Shown here one piece after another: positions 5,970 to 13,569 of a stretch of DNA of 15,473 nucleotides; position 1 is the stretch's first letter, and each line of letters begins with the position of its first letter. The DNA lies in contig JAHJBU010000007.1 in NCBI GenBank assembly GCA_018813375.1, positions 1 to 15,473 on the forward strand, read 5' to 3'. A program made the translations under genes and the position numbers. Source of the stretch: Patescibacteria group bacterium (GTDB lineage: Bacteria; Patescibacteriota; Microgenomatia; UBA1400; PJMF01). The notes under the pieces were generated by a model. The model did no database searches, was not told where the DNA came from, and saw only the letters and a program-made list of their open reading frames with translations.

Positions 5970-7413
5970 TTTTATTCCTTTTCTCGAGTATTTTAGACAC
6001 TTGACTATACCACTTCTCTATCCAACCAGCGCCAATACCTGGAATTTTTAAAAATTCGTTTTTAGTCTCAGGACGATGAATGCTTAGGAGCTGGATTAAT
6101 TTTGGAGTAAAAACTTGGCCTGGAATAAGCTGTCTCGTCTGAGAGAGAAATTGATAATACTGCTGATCGGCAGTATTTGGTTTAAGTTGGGTGTGTTTGC
6201 AAATATCGCATTGTTCACAGATTTCTCCTTTTTCATCAAAGTATTTGAGAATGAATTGTTGACGACAAACTCTAGATTTAGCATAAGTAATCATTTGTTG
6301 GAGTTGGCTCAACTGATGGATTCGCAGTGGATCATCATTTTCTGGATGAGATTTATTAATAAATATTTTTTGGATTTCAATATCAGCGGGATTAAATAAT
6401 AGATAACAATCGGCTGGCTGGCGATCGCGTCCGGCTCTACCTGCTTCTTGATAATAATTTTCTAAATTGCCTGAAACCTGATAGTGAATTACCCATTTAA
6501 CATTGGCTTTATCAACCCCCATGCCAAAGGCATTGGTAGCAGTAATGATCTGAAGTTGATTATCTAGAAAGCGATCTTGGATGACTGCACGCAAATCAGC
6601 CTCTAGCCCCGCATGATAAGCATTGATTGGAAAATTACTCCCCCAATAATGTTTAATTAGTTCTGCTAGATATTCTGCTTTTTTTTGAGTAGTGGTGTAA
6701 ATAATTCCAGCCTGTCCTTGATGCTTTTTAAGAATAATAAATAAAGCTAATTCTTGAGAGAAATTATCAGAGCAATTGGTAACGTGGAATGATAGATTAT
6801 CTCTTTTAAAACTATTTAGGAAAATCTGAGGTCGATCTAGTTTTAAACTAGTGACAATATCTTTTCTAACCCTTTGGGTAGCAGTGGCAGTAAAAGCGGC
6901 AATCGCAGGTTGCGTAGTTAGTTGATTTACAAACTGGTTAATTTGAGTATATTCAGGACGAAAGTCATGGCCCCACATAGAAATACAGTGAGCCTCATCA
7001 ATCGCAATAAAAGGAATTTTAATTTGTTGGCAGACTTTAATAAATTGAATTGTTTGTAATCGTTCTGGAGCAATATAAACAAATTTATATTTTTGTTGCG
7101 CTAAATTAGTGAGACGGTTTTTAACCTCTTTATTTTTTAAGGAGCTATTAATAAAAGTTGCAGCAATATTTTTTTTAATCAAAGCATCAACCTGGTCTTT
7201 CATCAAAGAAATGAGAGGTGAAATTACTAGCGTTGTACCACTTAGCATTAGGCCAGGAATTTGAAAGCAGATAGATTTACCACCACCAGTTGGAAGAATT
7301 GCAAGAGTGTCTTTGCCTGATAAAATAGCGTTAATGATATCTTCCTGCCCGGGACGGAAATTGGAGTAACCAAAATATTTTTGTAAAGTTTGTTGCGGAG
7401 TTTTGGGAATCAT
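5953..7413 (-). CDS. recQ: RecQ-family 3'-5' DNA helicase, short C-terminus
   Basis: This 486-residue SF2 helicase unwinds DNA during recombination and fork repair. Visible motifs are an N-terminal FGYSNFRPGQ (motif 0), Walker A TGGGKS (42-47), DEAH (139-142) followed by CISMWGHDFR, TATAT (175-179), and motif VI QEAGRAGRD (322-330). A zinc-binding module follows with Cys383, Cys399, Cys402 and Cys405. E. coli RecQ is about 609 residues. Here only some 80 residues follow the zinc site, and they resemble the end of an HRDC domain (HRPETKNEFLKIPGIGAG), so the winged-helix part appears to be missing. It lies downstream of rarA on the same strand, with its own -10-like TATGGT (minus, 7420-7425) 6 bases before the ATG. 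Confidence 0.92.
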   Translation of the reverse strand: MIPKTPQQTLQKYFGYSNFRPGQEDIINAILSGKDTLAILPTGGGKSICFQIPGLMLSGTTLVISPLISLMKDQVDALIKKNIAATFINSSLKNKEVKNRLTNLAQQKYKFVYIAPERLQTIQFIKVCQQIKIPFIAIDEAHCISMWGHDFRPEYTQINQFVNQLTTQPAIAAFTATATQRVRKDIVTSLKLDRPQIFLNSFKRDNLSFHVTNCSDNFSQELALFIILKKHQGQAGIIYTTTQKKAEYLAELIKHYWGSNFPINAYHAGLEADLRAVIQDRFLDNQLQIITATNAFGMGVDKANVKWVIHYQVSGNLENYYQEAGRAGRDRQPADCYLLFNPADIEIQKIFINKSHPENDDPLRIHQLSQLQQMITYAKSRVCRQQFILKYFDEKGEICEQCDICKHTQLKPNTADQQYYQFLSQTRQLIPGQVFTPKLIQLLSIHRPETKNEFLKIPGIGAGWIEKWYSQVSKILEKRNKINPES

Positions 7414-7486
7414 GACTTTACCATATCAGTCAATTATTACTAGAAGCGTAGGAAGTTGCGACCAATTTGAATTTAGTGTGGCGAAG

Positions 7487-8665
7487 TCAAGTGTTTTGAC
7501 ATTGATAATATTTTCTATCTTTTATTTTATCAGGAAGTAGCGATTTTGTTGTATCTGGGTACATCTTGTATCCTTTACCATAATCCAAACTTTTCATAAA
7601 TTTAGTTTCGGCATTTCTTAACTCTAAAGGAATGGGTAGATTTCCATGCTTTTTAACATCATCCAGGGCTTTAAAGTAGGCATCGTGAGCAGAACGATCT
7701 TTTTTAGCTCTGCACAGATAAGCTACGCCATGAGCTAAATTTATTTGTGCTTCAGGATAGCCAATTTTATGTACAGCATCAAAAACTGCATTAGCTACTA
7801 CAAGCGCGGTGGGTTGAGCTAGGCCGATATCTTCACTAGCAAAAATTACCATTCTTCTGGCAATAAACTCAGGTTTTTCACCGGCGTTTATCATTCTAGC
7901 TAAATAGTAAAGCGCGGCATTAATGTTACTAGCGCGCATGGATTTAATAAATGCACTGATGGTGTCATAGTGTTGCTCACCGTGTTTATCATAGCGCAGG
8001 TGTTGTGACTGCAAGGCTTGTTTGAGTGAGTCTAGTTCTAAATTTTCATAGAGTTCAAAAGTGTTATCGGCGATGGTGAGAAGTTTGCGCGCATCTCCAT
8101 TGGAGTAAGACACCAGCCATTCTTTGGCGGCTTTTTTAAATTTTTTCTTAAAGTGTTTTTCTACTCTTTTGGCAATTTCTAATAATTGTTTTTCATCTAA
8201 TTGCTTTAAGACAAATATTCTAGTACGTGATAGTAAGGGTGAGATGATTTCAAAGCTCGGGTTTTCTGTCGTAGCTCAGATTAAAATAATTGTGCCATTT
8301 TCTACATAGGGAAGCAAAAAATCTTGTTGGAGTTTGTTAAAGCGGTGAATTTCATCTAAAAATAAGATGGGTGTTTTGTAGTTTTGAGTGAGCTGGCGTT
8401 GTTCGCGAGTGCTTTTTATTACCTCTCTCACGTCATTTTTGCCGGCAGAGACAGCTGACATTTCAATGAAATCGCGATCTTGTTTCTTGGCAATCAGTCG
8501 GGCTAAGGTAGTTTTCCCTACCCCAGGCGGTCCCCAAAAAATCATGGAGAAGATTTTGCTTTCTTCAATGACTTTGCGCAGTGGCTTATCTTTACCCACG
8601 AGGTGTTTTTGGCCGATAAATTCATCGAGATTTTGTGGACGGAGTGTTACTGCTAAAGGAATCAT
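7487..8665 (-). pseudogene. rarA: rarA (replication-associated recombination AAA+ ATPase) with one in-frame TGA
   Basis: RarA (MgsA) is a clamp-loader-like AAA+ ATPase acting at stalled forks. Codons 1-129 carry Walker A GPPGVGKT (45-52) and Walker B FLDEIHRF (102-109). Codon 130 is TGA (8276-8278, minus). The same frame then continues without another stop through ATTENPSFEIISPLLSR and the C-terminal RarA domains to a terminal TGA at 7487-7489, for 392 codons in all. Relatives have glycine here, in an IGATTENPSFE-type segment, so one GGA to TGA change explains the break. No base is inserted or lost. The possibilities are a recent nonsense mutation, a strain variant or sequencing error, or read-through. 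A free downstream fragment starting at an internal ATG would lack the ATPase motifs. A -10-like TAAAGT (8672-8677, minus) lies 6 bases before the start. Confidence 0.82.
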
Positions 8666-8708
8666 GCTTTTACTTTAGCAGATTTTTTAGCTTCGTGAAA
8701 GATTTGGG

Positions 8709-9641
8709 CTAAGTGTTTAAAATTTGATAAAACTGATCTTTTTTTTCTTCGGTGATTTCCATTTGGATTAATCCTTGATTTGGTTGTCCGTAATAAATTT
8801 TTGAACCCAATGATAAAAGTAGCATGAGTGCTACGGTAGCAAGGTCTTCTTCACCCTCTACAAAAATTAGCTTATGTACTGTTAAAGCTTGGATTAATTC
8901 TAAGCTAATTGATCCAGCAGGGTTTTTAACAGTAATGTCAGGATTTAAATTGATTAATGTAGATGATTTCACGATTTGACGTTGTTCTTTGAGGTCATAA
9001 ACTGCTAAATCGTATGGCCATTTATTTTTAATAAATTTTTCTAAACTATGGTCTCCTACTACACAAATTAAAGTAGAGTCTTGAGATTTGGGTTGATCAA
9101 CAATTTCTCCCTGAGGTTGGCTAAAAAACTGTCGCTGGTTTTCAGTTAAGACTAGATTCTTGTTGAAAATTTGCTGGTAGACTTCTCCTACCCGGTTAAT
9201 TTTTCCAGCCCTGATTCTTTCTGAGCTAATAATTTTTCCTGTTTGATCTTTGAGTAATGGGCAAACTTGAACTGGAAATTGATACATATCCATTGCTTGG
9301 CGAGCCTGATTAATTTTATTGGCTCCCATAACGGTATCTTCGGTAACCACGAGGGCTTTAATTTTTGACTTTTCATCTATGGTTGGTCCGTAAATATCTG
9401 TTAATTGGTTGATAGAGGCTGAGATTTGATGAGCTTTACAAAATTTGACAACCGCTCTTTTTCTAGTCTCATAAGGTTCTATTAGCTCAACTAAGTGCTT
9501 AGCTTGGGTTAATTTAGAATGAGTAATGCCAATATGAAGGTGTTGGCCGAATTGACTAGCAAATTTAATAAAATGCTCATGACCCACATGAAACCTATCA
9601 AAAGTACCACCCAAACCCACGATTTCGTAAAGTTTCCTCAT
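8709..9641 (-). CDS. Bifunctional archaeal-type phosphopantetheine adenylyltransferase / GTP-dependent dephospho-CoA kinase
   Basis: From the ATG at 9641 the product has 310 residues. Residues 1-160 are a nucleotidyltransferase of the archaeal/eukaryotic PPAT type: GGTFDRFHVGH (11-21, the HxGH motif), PYETRKRAV, and an ISSERIR segment (138-144) in place of the ISSTxIR motif. Residues about 190-310 match DUF359, the archaeal GTP-dependent dephospho-CoA kinase: VVGDHSLEKFI, YDLAVYDLKEQRQ, VKNPAGSIS (238-246), VEGEEDLATV (261-270) and YGQPNQG (284-290). One chain could thus perform the last two steps of CoA synthesis, as human COASY does with an unrelated kinase domain. The frame is open upstream to an ATG at 9701. 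I chose 9641 because homology begins there and a TACAAT hexamer (minus, 9649-9654) ends 7 bases before it. rarA and recQ follow on the same strand. Confidence 0.85.
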   Translation of the reverse strand: MRKLYEIVGLGGTFDRFHVGHEHFIKFASQFGQHLHIGITHSKLTQAKHLVELIEPYETRKRAVVKFCKAHQISASINQLTDIYGPTIDEKSKIKALVVTEDTVMGANKINQARQAMDMYQFPVQVCPLLKDQTGKIISSERIRAGKINRVGEVYQQIFNKNLVLTENQRQFFSQPQGEIVDQPKSQDSTLICVVGDHSLEKFIKNKWPYDLAVYDLKEQRQIVKSSTLINLNPDITVKNPAGSISLELIQALTVHKLIFVEGEEDLATVALMLLLSLGSKIYYGQPNQGLIQMEITEEKKDQFYQILNT

Positions 9642-9731
9642 AGGTGGTATTGTATAATACAATCCTATTTTAAGAATAGAGTTTGTATTTTTTCGAAACA
9701 TTTATTCTTAGGAAGACGTACTTTAACATTA

Positions 9732-9760
9732 TTGTTTTTGGCTTTGCCTTTATTTATCAT
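9732..9760 (+). promoter_or_regulatory. Promoter of the HNH gene
   Basis: TTGTTT (9732-9737) and TATCAT (9755-9760) are separated by 17 bases. The predicted start point falls at or next to the ATG at 9767, so the mRNA would be leaderless. This is the clearest two-box example of the pattern in the window. Confidence 0.5.
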
Positions 9761-9766
9761 ATAAAT

Positions 9767-10237
9767 ATGAGAAAAAGAAAATGGACTATTAAGCAGCTTA
9801 AAATTGCTGCTAAAAATTCAAACAGCATAAGGCAGCTATTATTTTCTTTAGGACTGAAAGAAGCCGGGGGAAATTACAAACAAATTAAAAAATATTTAGA
9901 TGAATATCAGATTAACACCTCTCATTTTAGAGGTAAGGGTTGGAGAAAAGGATTTAAAGGCAGTATAAGACCAGTTAAACCATTAGAAGAAATATTGGTT
10001 AAAAACAGTTCTTATCAAAGTTATAAATTGAAGAAAAGATTATTTGTAGTAGGTCTTAAGCAATCTGAATGTGAGCTGTGTGGTTGGAAGGAAAGATCTT
10101 TGGATGGTAGAATTCCGGTAGAGTTGGACCATATTAATGGTGATAGTCAGGATAATAGATTTGAAAATTTAAGGATTCTTTGTCCTAATTGTCATAGTTT
10201 ACAATCCACTCATAGAGGTAGAAATATTAAAAAATAG
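9767..10237 (+). CDS. HNH endonuclease-like protein
   Basis: From the ATG at 9767 the product has 156 residues. The C-terminal third is an HNH nuclease with two zinc pairs: CELCGW, then VELDHINGDSQDNRFENLR with the catalytic His and Asn, then CPNCH. The basic N-terminal half (WTIKQLKIAAK, NSIRQLL) resembles a small DNA-binding helical domain, as in phage-type HNH proteins. An upstream in-frame ATG at 9683 would add 28 hydrophobic residues; I rejected it because the promoter lies between the two starts. The role could be a mobile nuclease, a restriction-like function or repair; nothing nearby decides. Its TAG stop shares its last base with the first base of tRNA-Leu, so this nuclease gene and the tRNA genes are probably one transcript. 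Confidence 0.85.
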   Translation: MRKRKWTIKQLKIAAKNSNSIRQLLFSLGLKEAGGNYKQIKKYLDEYQINTSHFRGKGWRKGFKGSIRPVKPLEEILVKNSSYQSYKLKKRLFVVGLKQSECELCGWKERSLDGRIPVELDHINGDSQDNRFENLRILCPNCHSLQSTHRGRNIKK

Positions 10238-10319
10238 GCCCGGTGGCGGAATTGGTAGACGCACAACACTTAAAATGTTGCGCCTAACAGGCATGTGGGT
10301 TCGAGTCCCACCCGGGCCA
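10237..10319 (+). tRNA. tRNA-Leu(TAA)
   Basis: This is a class II tRNA. Acceptor GGCCCGG pairs with CCGGGCC, the anticodon stem CAACA/TGTTG holds CTTAAAA (anticodon TAA), a long variable arm CGCCTAACAGGCAT is present, and the T arm is GTGGG-TTCGAGT-CCCAC. The discriminator is A10319. CCA is not encoded. It overlaps the HNH stop codon by one base. Confidence 0.95.
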
Positions 10320-10346
10320 CAGTAATTAGCTAATTCAAATAATAAA

Positions 10347-10419
10347 CGGGGAGTGGCGCAGTTGGTAGCGCGCGCGCTTTGGGAGCGTGAGGTCGCAGGT
10401 TCGAGTCCTGTCTCCCCGA
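10347..10419 (+). tRNA. tRNA-Pro(TGG)
   Basis: Acceptor CGGGGAG pairs with CTCCCCG, beginning with the C typical of tRNA-Pro. The D stem is GCGC/GCGC, the anticodon stem CGCGC/GCGTG holds TTTGGGA (anticodon TGG), and the T arm is GCAGG-TTCGAGT-CCTGT. The discriminator is A10419. CCA is not encoded. It lies 27 bases after tRNA-Leu and is convergent with the DinD-family gene. Confidence 0.95.
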
Positions 10420-10445
10420 CAATCTTGCCATCTAAGTAAATGACG

Positions 10446-11303
10446 TTACCTAGGTTTAATTTGGGGCGGTTTCTTTGCCGATTCAAGTGCTTTATCATCG
10501 TTCTTCTTAATTCTTCTCTCAATCTTTTTAATATCTTCTTCTGGAGGTAAGTTCTCAGGGTAAATACCCTCACTTGTCAGTGCTAATCTAACACTATTAT
10601 TGTGTCCTACATGCATCTGTTTAACCTCTTGAGATGATTTTGTATCTTTGTCTTTTGTTTTGTGTGTGGTCATTTCAGTTGCTAAATCTTTAGCCTTAAG
10701 CGTAATTGTTGGTAGGTGATCTGCAAGGGGCTTATACTCTTTTATTTTCAATTTTTTCTTCATATCTTTTGTGGTGAATCCACCAAAAAGAGCACGGTCT
10801 CCTGTTGCCCTTACTTCACCCACCTGTCTACCTGATAGTCCTCGCGATATAAGTTCGCTGCTAAATTCTTTTTCAGTTTCAGTTAATTTTTGTCTAGCAC
10901 TTAATCTCTCAATATTAGCCATTTCATCTCTGTAGACTTCTTGCTTTCTAGTTTGAAATGCGAAATAAGTCTGAGCCAGTGCAATCTTCTCTTTTTTTTT
11001 AGGATCTCCATTCATTGCTATTAAGTAGCAGGCGTACCTAGTAAGAGCAAAATTGTCAATTCTTCTTGTAGCTCCACTTCCTATGTCAACCATGTTATCC
11101 AGTTGGATAAAATGGTTTTCTACTGATTCACCAGATTTTTCACAAGCTGCGATCGAACGCTCAATTAGTTTTTTGAACTTTTGCCACGACTCATATTCCA
11201 AGACATCCATTAAATCTCTTGCATACCAATATTCCGCATCTTCATCAATGGTGTGTTTAATTGCCTCAAAATATTTCTGTGAAAGTGTTATTAAGTCGGT
11301 CAT
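10446..11303 (-). CDS. dinD: DinD-family (DNA-damage-inducible protein D) protein
   Basis: The product has 285 residues, close to E. coli DinD (about 274). The N-terminal BRO-N-like part includes EYWYARDLMDVLEYESWQKF and FALTRYACYLIAMNGDP. The central YFAFQTRKQE, SRGLSGRQVGEVRATGDRALFGG and the C-terminal GHNNSVRLALTSEGIYPENLPPEEDIKKIE blocks are family hallmarks. E. coli DinD is LexA-controlled and inhibits RecA strand exchange. No SOS box is evident here, so damage induction is not shown. Unlike most genes in the window, its start has AAGGG seven bases upstream, a possible weak Shine-Dalgarno. A TATAAT (minus, 11315-11320) ends 11 bases before the ATG. DinD proteins occur patchily, and this copy next to tRNA genes and an HNH gene may be acquired. 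Confidence 0.88.
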   Translation of the reverse strand: MTDLITLSQKYFEAIKHTIDEDAEYWYARDLMDVLEYESWQKFKKLIERSIAACEKSGESVENHFIQLDNMVDIGSGATRRIDNFALTRYACYLIAMNGDPKKKEKIALAQTYFAFQTRKQEVYRDEMANIERLSARQKLTETEKEFSSELISRGLSGRQVGEVRATGDRALFGGFTTKDMKKKLKIKEYKPLADHLPTITLKAKDLATEMTTHKTKDKDTKSSQEVKQMHVGHNNSVRLALTSEGIYPENLPPEEDIKKIERRIKKNDDKALESAKKPPQIKPR

Positions 11304-11623
11304 ATTAGTCCCTTATTATATTTATTTTAGTGAATTTTGTACATCTCCTTCTTATTAGTAAATGTTTTAATAGATATAGCTGTCACCAGAGTAGTTGGTC
11401 GACTCCACACTTGATTAGCTAAGCCCATTTCTAGGCTTTCATAGGCTTCGTTATCCCAATGTAGACGGATGGACTTGGCTAGATTAAAATACAGTTTGTA
11501 ATTAGTCTCTTGTTGTCGACAAATATAAATTGCGATCCTGACGAGGGTAAGTCTTCTCTCTCCAATAAATTAGCTATAATCAAGCAAAAAATACTATAAT
11601 GTTTGTGTAAATAAAAAATTATT
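11304..11623. other. 320-base gap with promoters and an orphan open frame
   Basis: No recognised gene lies here. On the right are two TATAAT boxes (11575-11580 and 11595-11600) upstream of the ABC exporter; the nearer ends 23 bases before its ATG, leaving a short untranslated leader with no Shine-Dalgarno sequence. On the left is the dinD -10 box. Most of the middle is an unassigned minus-strand open frame, listed separately. Confidence 0.6.
11327..11569 (-). pseudogene. Possible gene remnant: 80-codon open frame with no start
   Basis: On minus, 80 sense codons run between two stops. The peptide has a protein-like composition with Trp, Cys and Tyr (for example YKLYFNLAKSIRLHWDNEAY and EMGLANQVWSRPTT), unlike low-complexity AT-rich noise. 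No ATG, GTG or TTG lies near the left part of the frame; the first ATG is at about codon 47. It ends 23 bases before the dinD ATG on the same strand. I do not recognise the family. It may be the 3' remnant of a deleted gene, or chance. Confidence 0.3.
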
Positions 11624-13384
11624 ATGTCTGTTTTTAAACGCCTCTATCATTTCATTTGGCAGCGCAAATGGCCTTTCATCCTTGGCAGCATTCCGATGAT
11701 GGTCGCCATGTGTCTTAATAATTTAGCACCATTTTTCGTCAAATGGCTCACGCAAGCAGTGCAAGATGGCTTGATGGACCATGCTTTTCGATTGGTTCTC
11801 ATTTTTGGCTTAATTCTTTTTATCAGCAACCTGTTGGAAAACATTGGCTACTATATAACCGATAAAAATATGGTTGGTACTTCTAACGATATTTCCAAAG
11901 CAGTTTTAACTCATATTCACAACCTAGATTTTGCTTATCACACCAATAAAAGCTCTGGTAAATTAATCAGCTTGATGAAAAGAGGCGACGATGCCTTCTT
12001 TGCTTACTACGACATCATTAACCGCCAATTTTTAAATTTGGCGATTAGTTTTGCGGTGATGTTCTTTGCTTTTGCTCGTTTACGCTTGGACTATTTATTT
12101 TTTGTTTTTTTACTAATAGCCATCACGGTCTTTGTGGCTTATTTTTTAATCAAAATCAACATAAAAAGACGCCGAGAATTTAATGATGCTGACGATAATG
12201 TTTCATCGGCCAGAGTCGACAACTTGGTTAATTTTGATACTGTCAAATATTTTGCTAATGAAAAATTTGAGCAATCTCGTTTCTCCAAACTTTTAGCAAT
12301 TTGGAATCAGCGTTTACAAGCTTATTTTTTTACCTTTCGTTATTTCGATGGCATCGTTGGTAATTTAATTAATTTTGCTTTGGTTGGCATTATGTTTTTA
12401 GCAGTCAGAGATTTGCAAAACAAGCAAATTGTTCTAGCAGATTTTCTGCTTGTTACCACTTTTTCGATGACTCTCTTCCCCAAAATGATGCAGTTGCTTT
12501 TTAGCTTACGCGAGCTGGCTAAGAAAAATACAGATATCAGCACTTATTTAGATTTACTCGATGAAAAAATCACCGTTCCAGATCCAAACCAGCCACAAAA
12601 AATCCTAGATCTAAAAGGTGAGATCTCTTTTAATAAAGTTAGCTTTGCCTACGAAAATAAGCAATTGGTTTTGAAAAATTTCTCTCTTCAAATTGAGAGT
12701 GGCGAAGCCATCGCCTTGGTTGGTTTTTCTGGTGCTGGCAAAACCACCGTCGCCAAACTAATAATGCGCATGTATGACCCCACTAGCGGTCAAATTTTAA
12801 TTGATGGCATCGCTATTAATGAATTACTTAAAGCCGAACTGCGCAAGATAGTTGGTGTGGTTCCACAAGATCCATTGTTATTCAACAATACTGTATATTT
12901 CAACATTGCGTACGCCAATCAAAAAGCCAGCAAAGAAGAGGTTCTGGCGGCAGCTAAAGCGGCTCAAGTAGATGTTTTTATCAAAGATTTACCTCATGGT
13001 TATGAAACGATGGTTGGTGAACGTGGTATCAAATTATCTGGTGGTCAAAGACAACGTTTAGCAATTGCCAGAATGCTTCTAGAAAAAACTAAAATTATTA
13101 TCATGGATGAAGCTACTAGCTCGCTAGACAGTGCCTCAGAGCAAATCATTCAACAAGCCTTTTGGAATTTAGTTAGAGATCAGAAAGATCCTCGCACGAG
13201 CATTATTATTGCTCACAGGCTTTCTACTATCATGCAAGCTGATCGCATAGTTGTCATGAACGAAGGTCAAATTGTAGAAATTGGAACTCATGAAGAATTA
13301 ATTCAAAAAGATGGCGGTATTTACCAGAGGCTTTGGTCACTGCAACGCAATGGATTTATTGGCGACGGAGAGAGTGATTTGTAG
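11624..13384 (+). CDS. ABC exporter half-transporter (fused membrane and ATPase domains)
   Basis: This 586-residue protein has a six-helix membrane domain (about 1-300) followed by a nucleotide-binding domain. The ATPase motifs are intact: Walker A GFSGAGKT (367-374), Q-loop Gln415, signature LSGGQ (471-475), Walker B IIIMDE (491-496), D-loop SSLDS and switch His531. It should work as a homodimer in the plasma membrane, exporting an unknown substrate. The coupling segment LVNFDTVKYFANE (201-213) resembles the Atm1/ABCB7 group, but the substrate cannot be assigned from this alone. Base use is visibly richer in G and C than in the left-hand genes, which may mean a different history. It is monocistronic, with tRNA-Gly(TCC) 92 bases downstream. 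Confidence 0.93.
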   Translation: MSVFKRLYHFIWQRKWPFILGSIPMMVAMCLNNLAPFFVKWLTQAVQDGLMDHAFRLVLIFGLILFISNLLENIGYYITDKNMVGTSNDISKAVLTHIHNLDFAYHTNKSSGKLISLMKRGDDAFFAYYDIINRQFLNLAISFAVMFFAFARLRLDYLFFVFLLIAITVFVAYFLIKINIKRRREFNDADDNVSSARVDNLVNFDTVKYFANEKFEQSRFSKLLAIWNQRLQAYFFTFRYFDGIVGNLINFALVGIMFLAVRDLQNKQIVLADFLLVTTFSMTLFPKMMQLLFSLRELAKKNTDISTYLDLLDEKITVPDPNQPQKILDLKGEISFNKVSFAYENKQLVLKNFSLQIESGEAIALVGFSGAGKTTVAKLIMRMYDPTSGQILIDGIAINELLKAELRKIVGVVPQDPLLFNNTVYFNIAYANQKASKEEVLAAAKAAQVDVFIKDLPHGYETMVGERGIKLSGGQRQRLAIARMLLEKTKIIIMDEATSSLDSASEQIIQQAFWNLVRDQKDPRTSIIIAHRLSTIMQADRIVVMNEGQIVEIGTHEELIQKDGGIYQRLWSLQRNGFIGDGESDL

Positions 13385-13388
13385 GGCG

Positions 13389-13404
13389 ATAGCAATGAAG
13401 CTAT
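13389..13404 (+). terminator. Weak hairpin after the ABC exporter
   Basis: ATAGC (13389-13393) pairs with GCTAT (13400-13404) around a six-base loop, five bases past the stop codon. The 3' side continues ATTAAAAC rather than a run of T, so this is a poor intrinsic terminator at best. Confidence 0.25.
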
Positions 13405-13443
13405 ATTAAAACAAAACTTATGGTTACCAATCCTTAAATAGGT

Positions 13444-13449
13444 TATAAT
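13444..13449 (+). promoter_or_regulatory. -10 box of tRNA-Gly(TCC)
   Basis: A consensus TATAAT lies 27 bases before the mature 5' end of the tRNA. No good -35 is seen at the expected distance. Confidence 0.45.
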
Positions 13450-13476
13450 TTCGTTTGAGGTTCCCGACCATATCCA

Positions 13477-13551
13477 GCGGGTATAGTACAATGGCTAGTA
13501 TATCTCCCTTCCAAGGAGAAGATGCGGGTTCGATTCCCGCTACCCGCTCCA
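13477..13551 (+). tRNA. tRNA-Gly(TCC), CCA encoded
   Basis: Acceptor GCGGGTA pairs with TACCCGC, the D stem is GTAC/GTAT, the anticodon stem TCTCC/GGAGA holds CTTCCAA (anticodon TCC), and the T arm is GCGGG-TTCGATT-CCCGC. The discriminator is T13548, followed by a genomic CCA (13549-13551). It is the only one of the six tRNA genes here with an encoded CCA end. The aldo/keto reductase ATG lies 18 bases downstream. Confidence 0.95.
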
Positions 13552-13569
13552 AAAGTGTAAAATAAATTT

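Noticed and set aside
8276..8278. Genetic code 25 (TGA = glycine) for the whole window
   Set aside because: No other gene, including recQ, elp3 and the ABC exporter, has an in-frame TGA. Two genes (the diguanylate cyclase and rarA itself) end in TGA. A recoded genome should show TGA glycines in nearly every gene.
9642..9701. Upstream ATG at 9701 for the CoA fusion gene
   Set aside because: The extra 20 residues show no homology, and a -10-like hexamer lies just before the ATG at 9641, where the nucleotidyltransferase fold begins.
9683..9766. Upstream ATG at 9683 for the HNH gene
   Set aside because: It would add a hydrophobic, non-conserved leader and place the -35/-10 pair inside the coding region. 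The ATG at 9767 fits the promoter and the basic N-terminus.
10199..10573. Minus-strand open frame of 124 codons containing ETGLEPATSRSQ- and GGTRTHMPV-like peptides
   Set aside because: These are the well-known false translations antisense to tRNA genes. It lies across tRNA-Leu and tRNA-Pro and the end of dinD.
11327..11569. Assigning the orphan frame as an antitoxin or a transposase fragment
   Set aside because: No motif supports either; it is left as an unassigned possible remnant.
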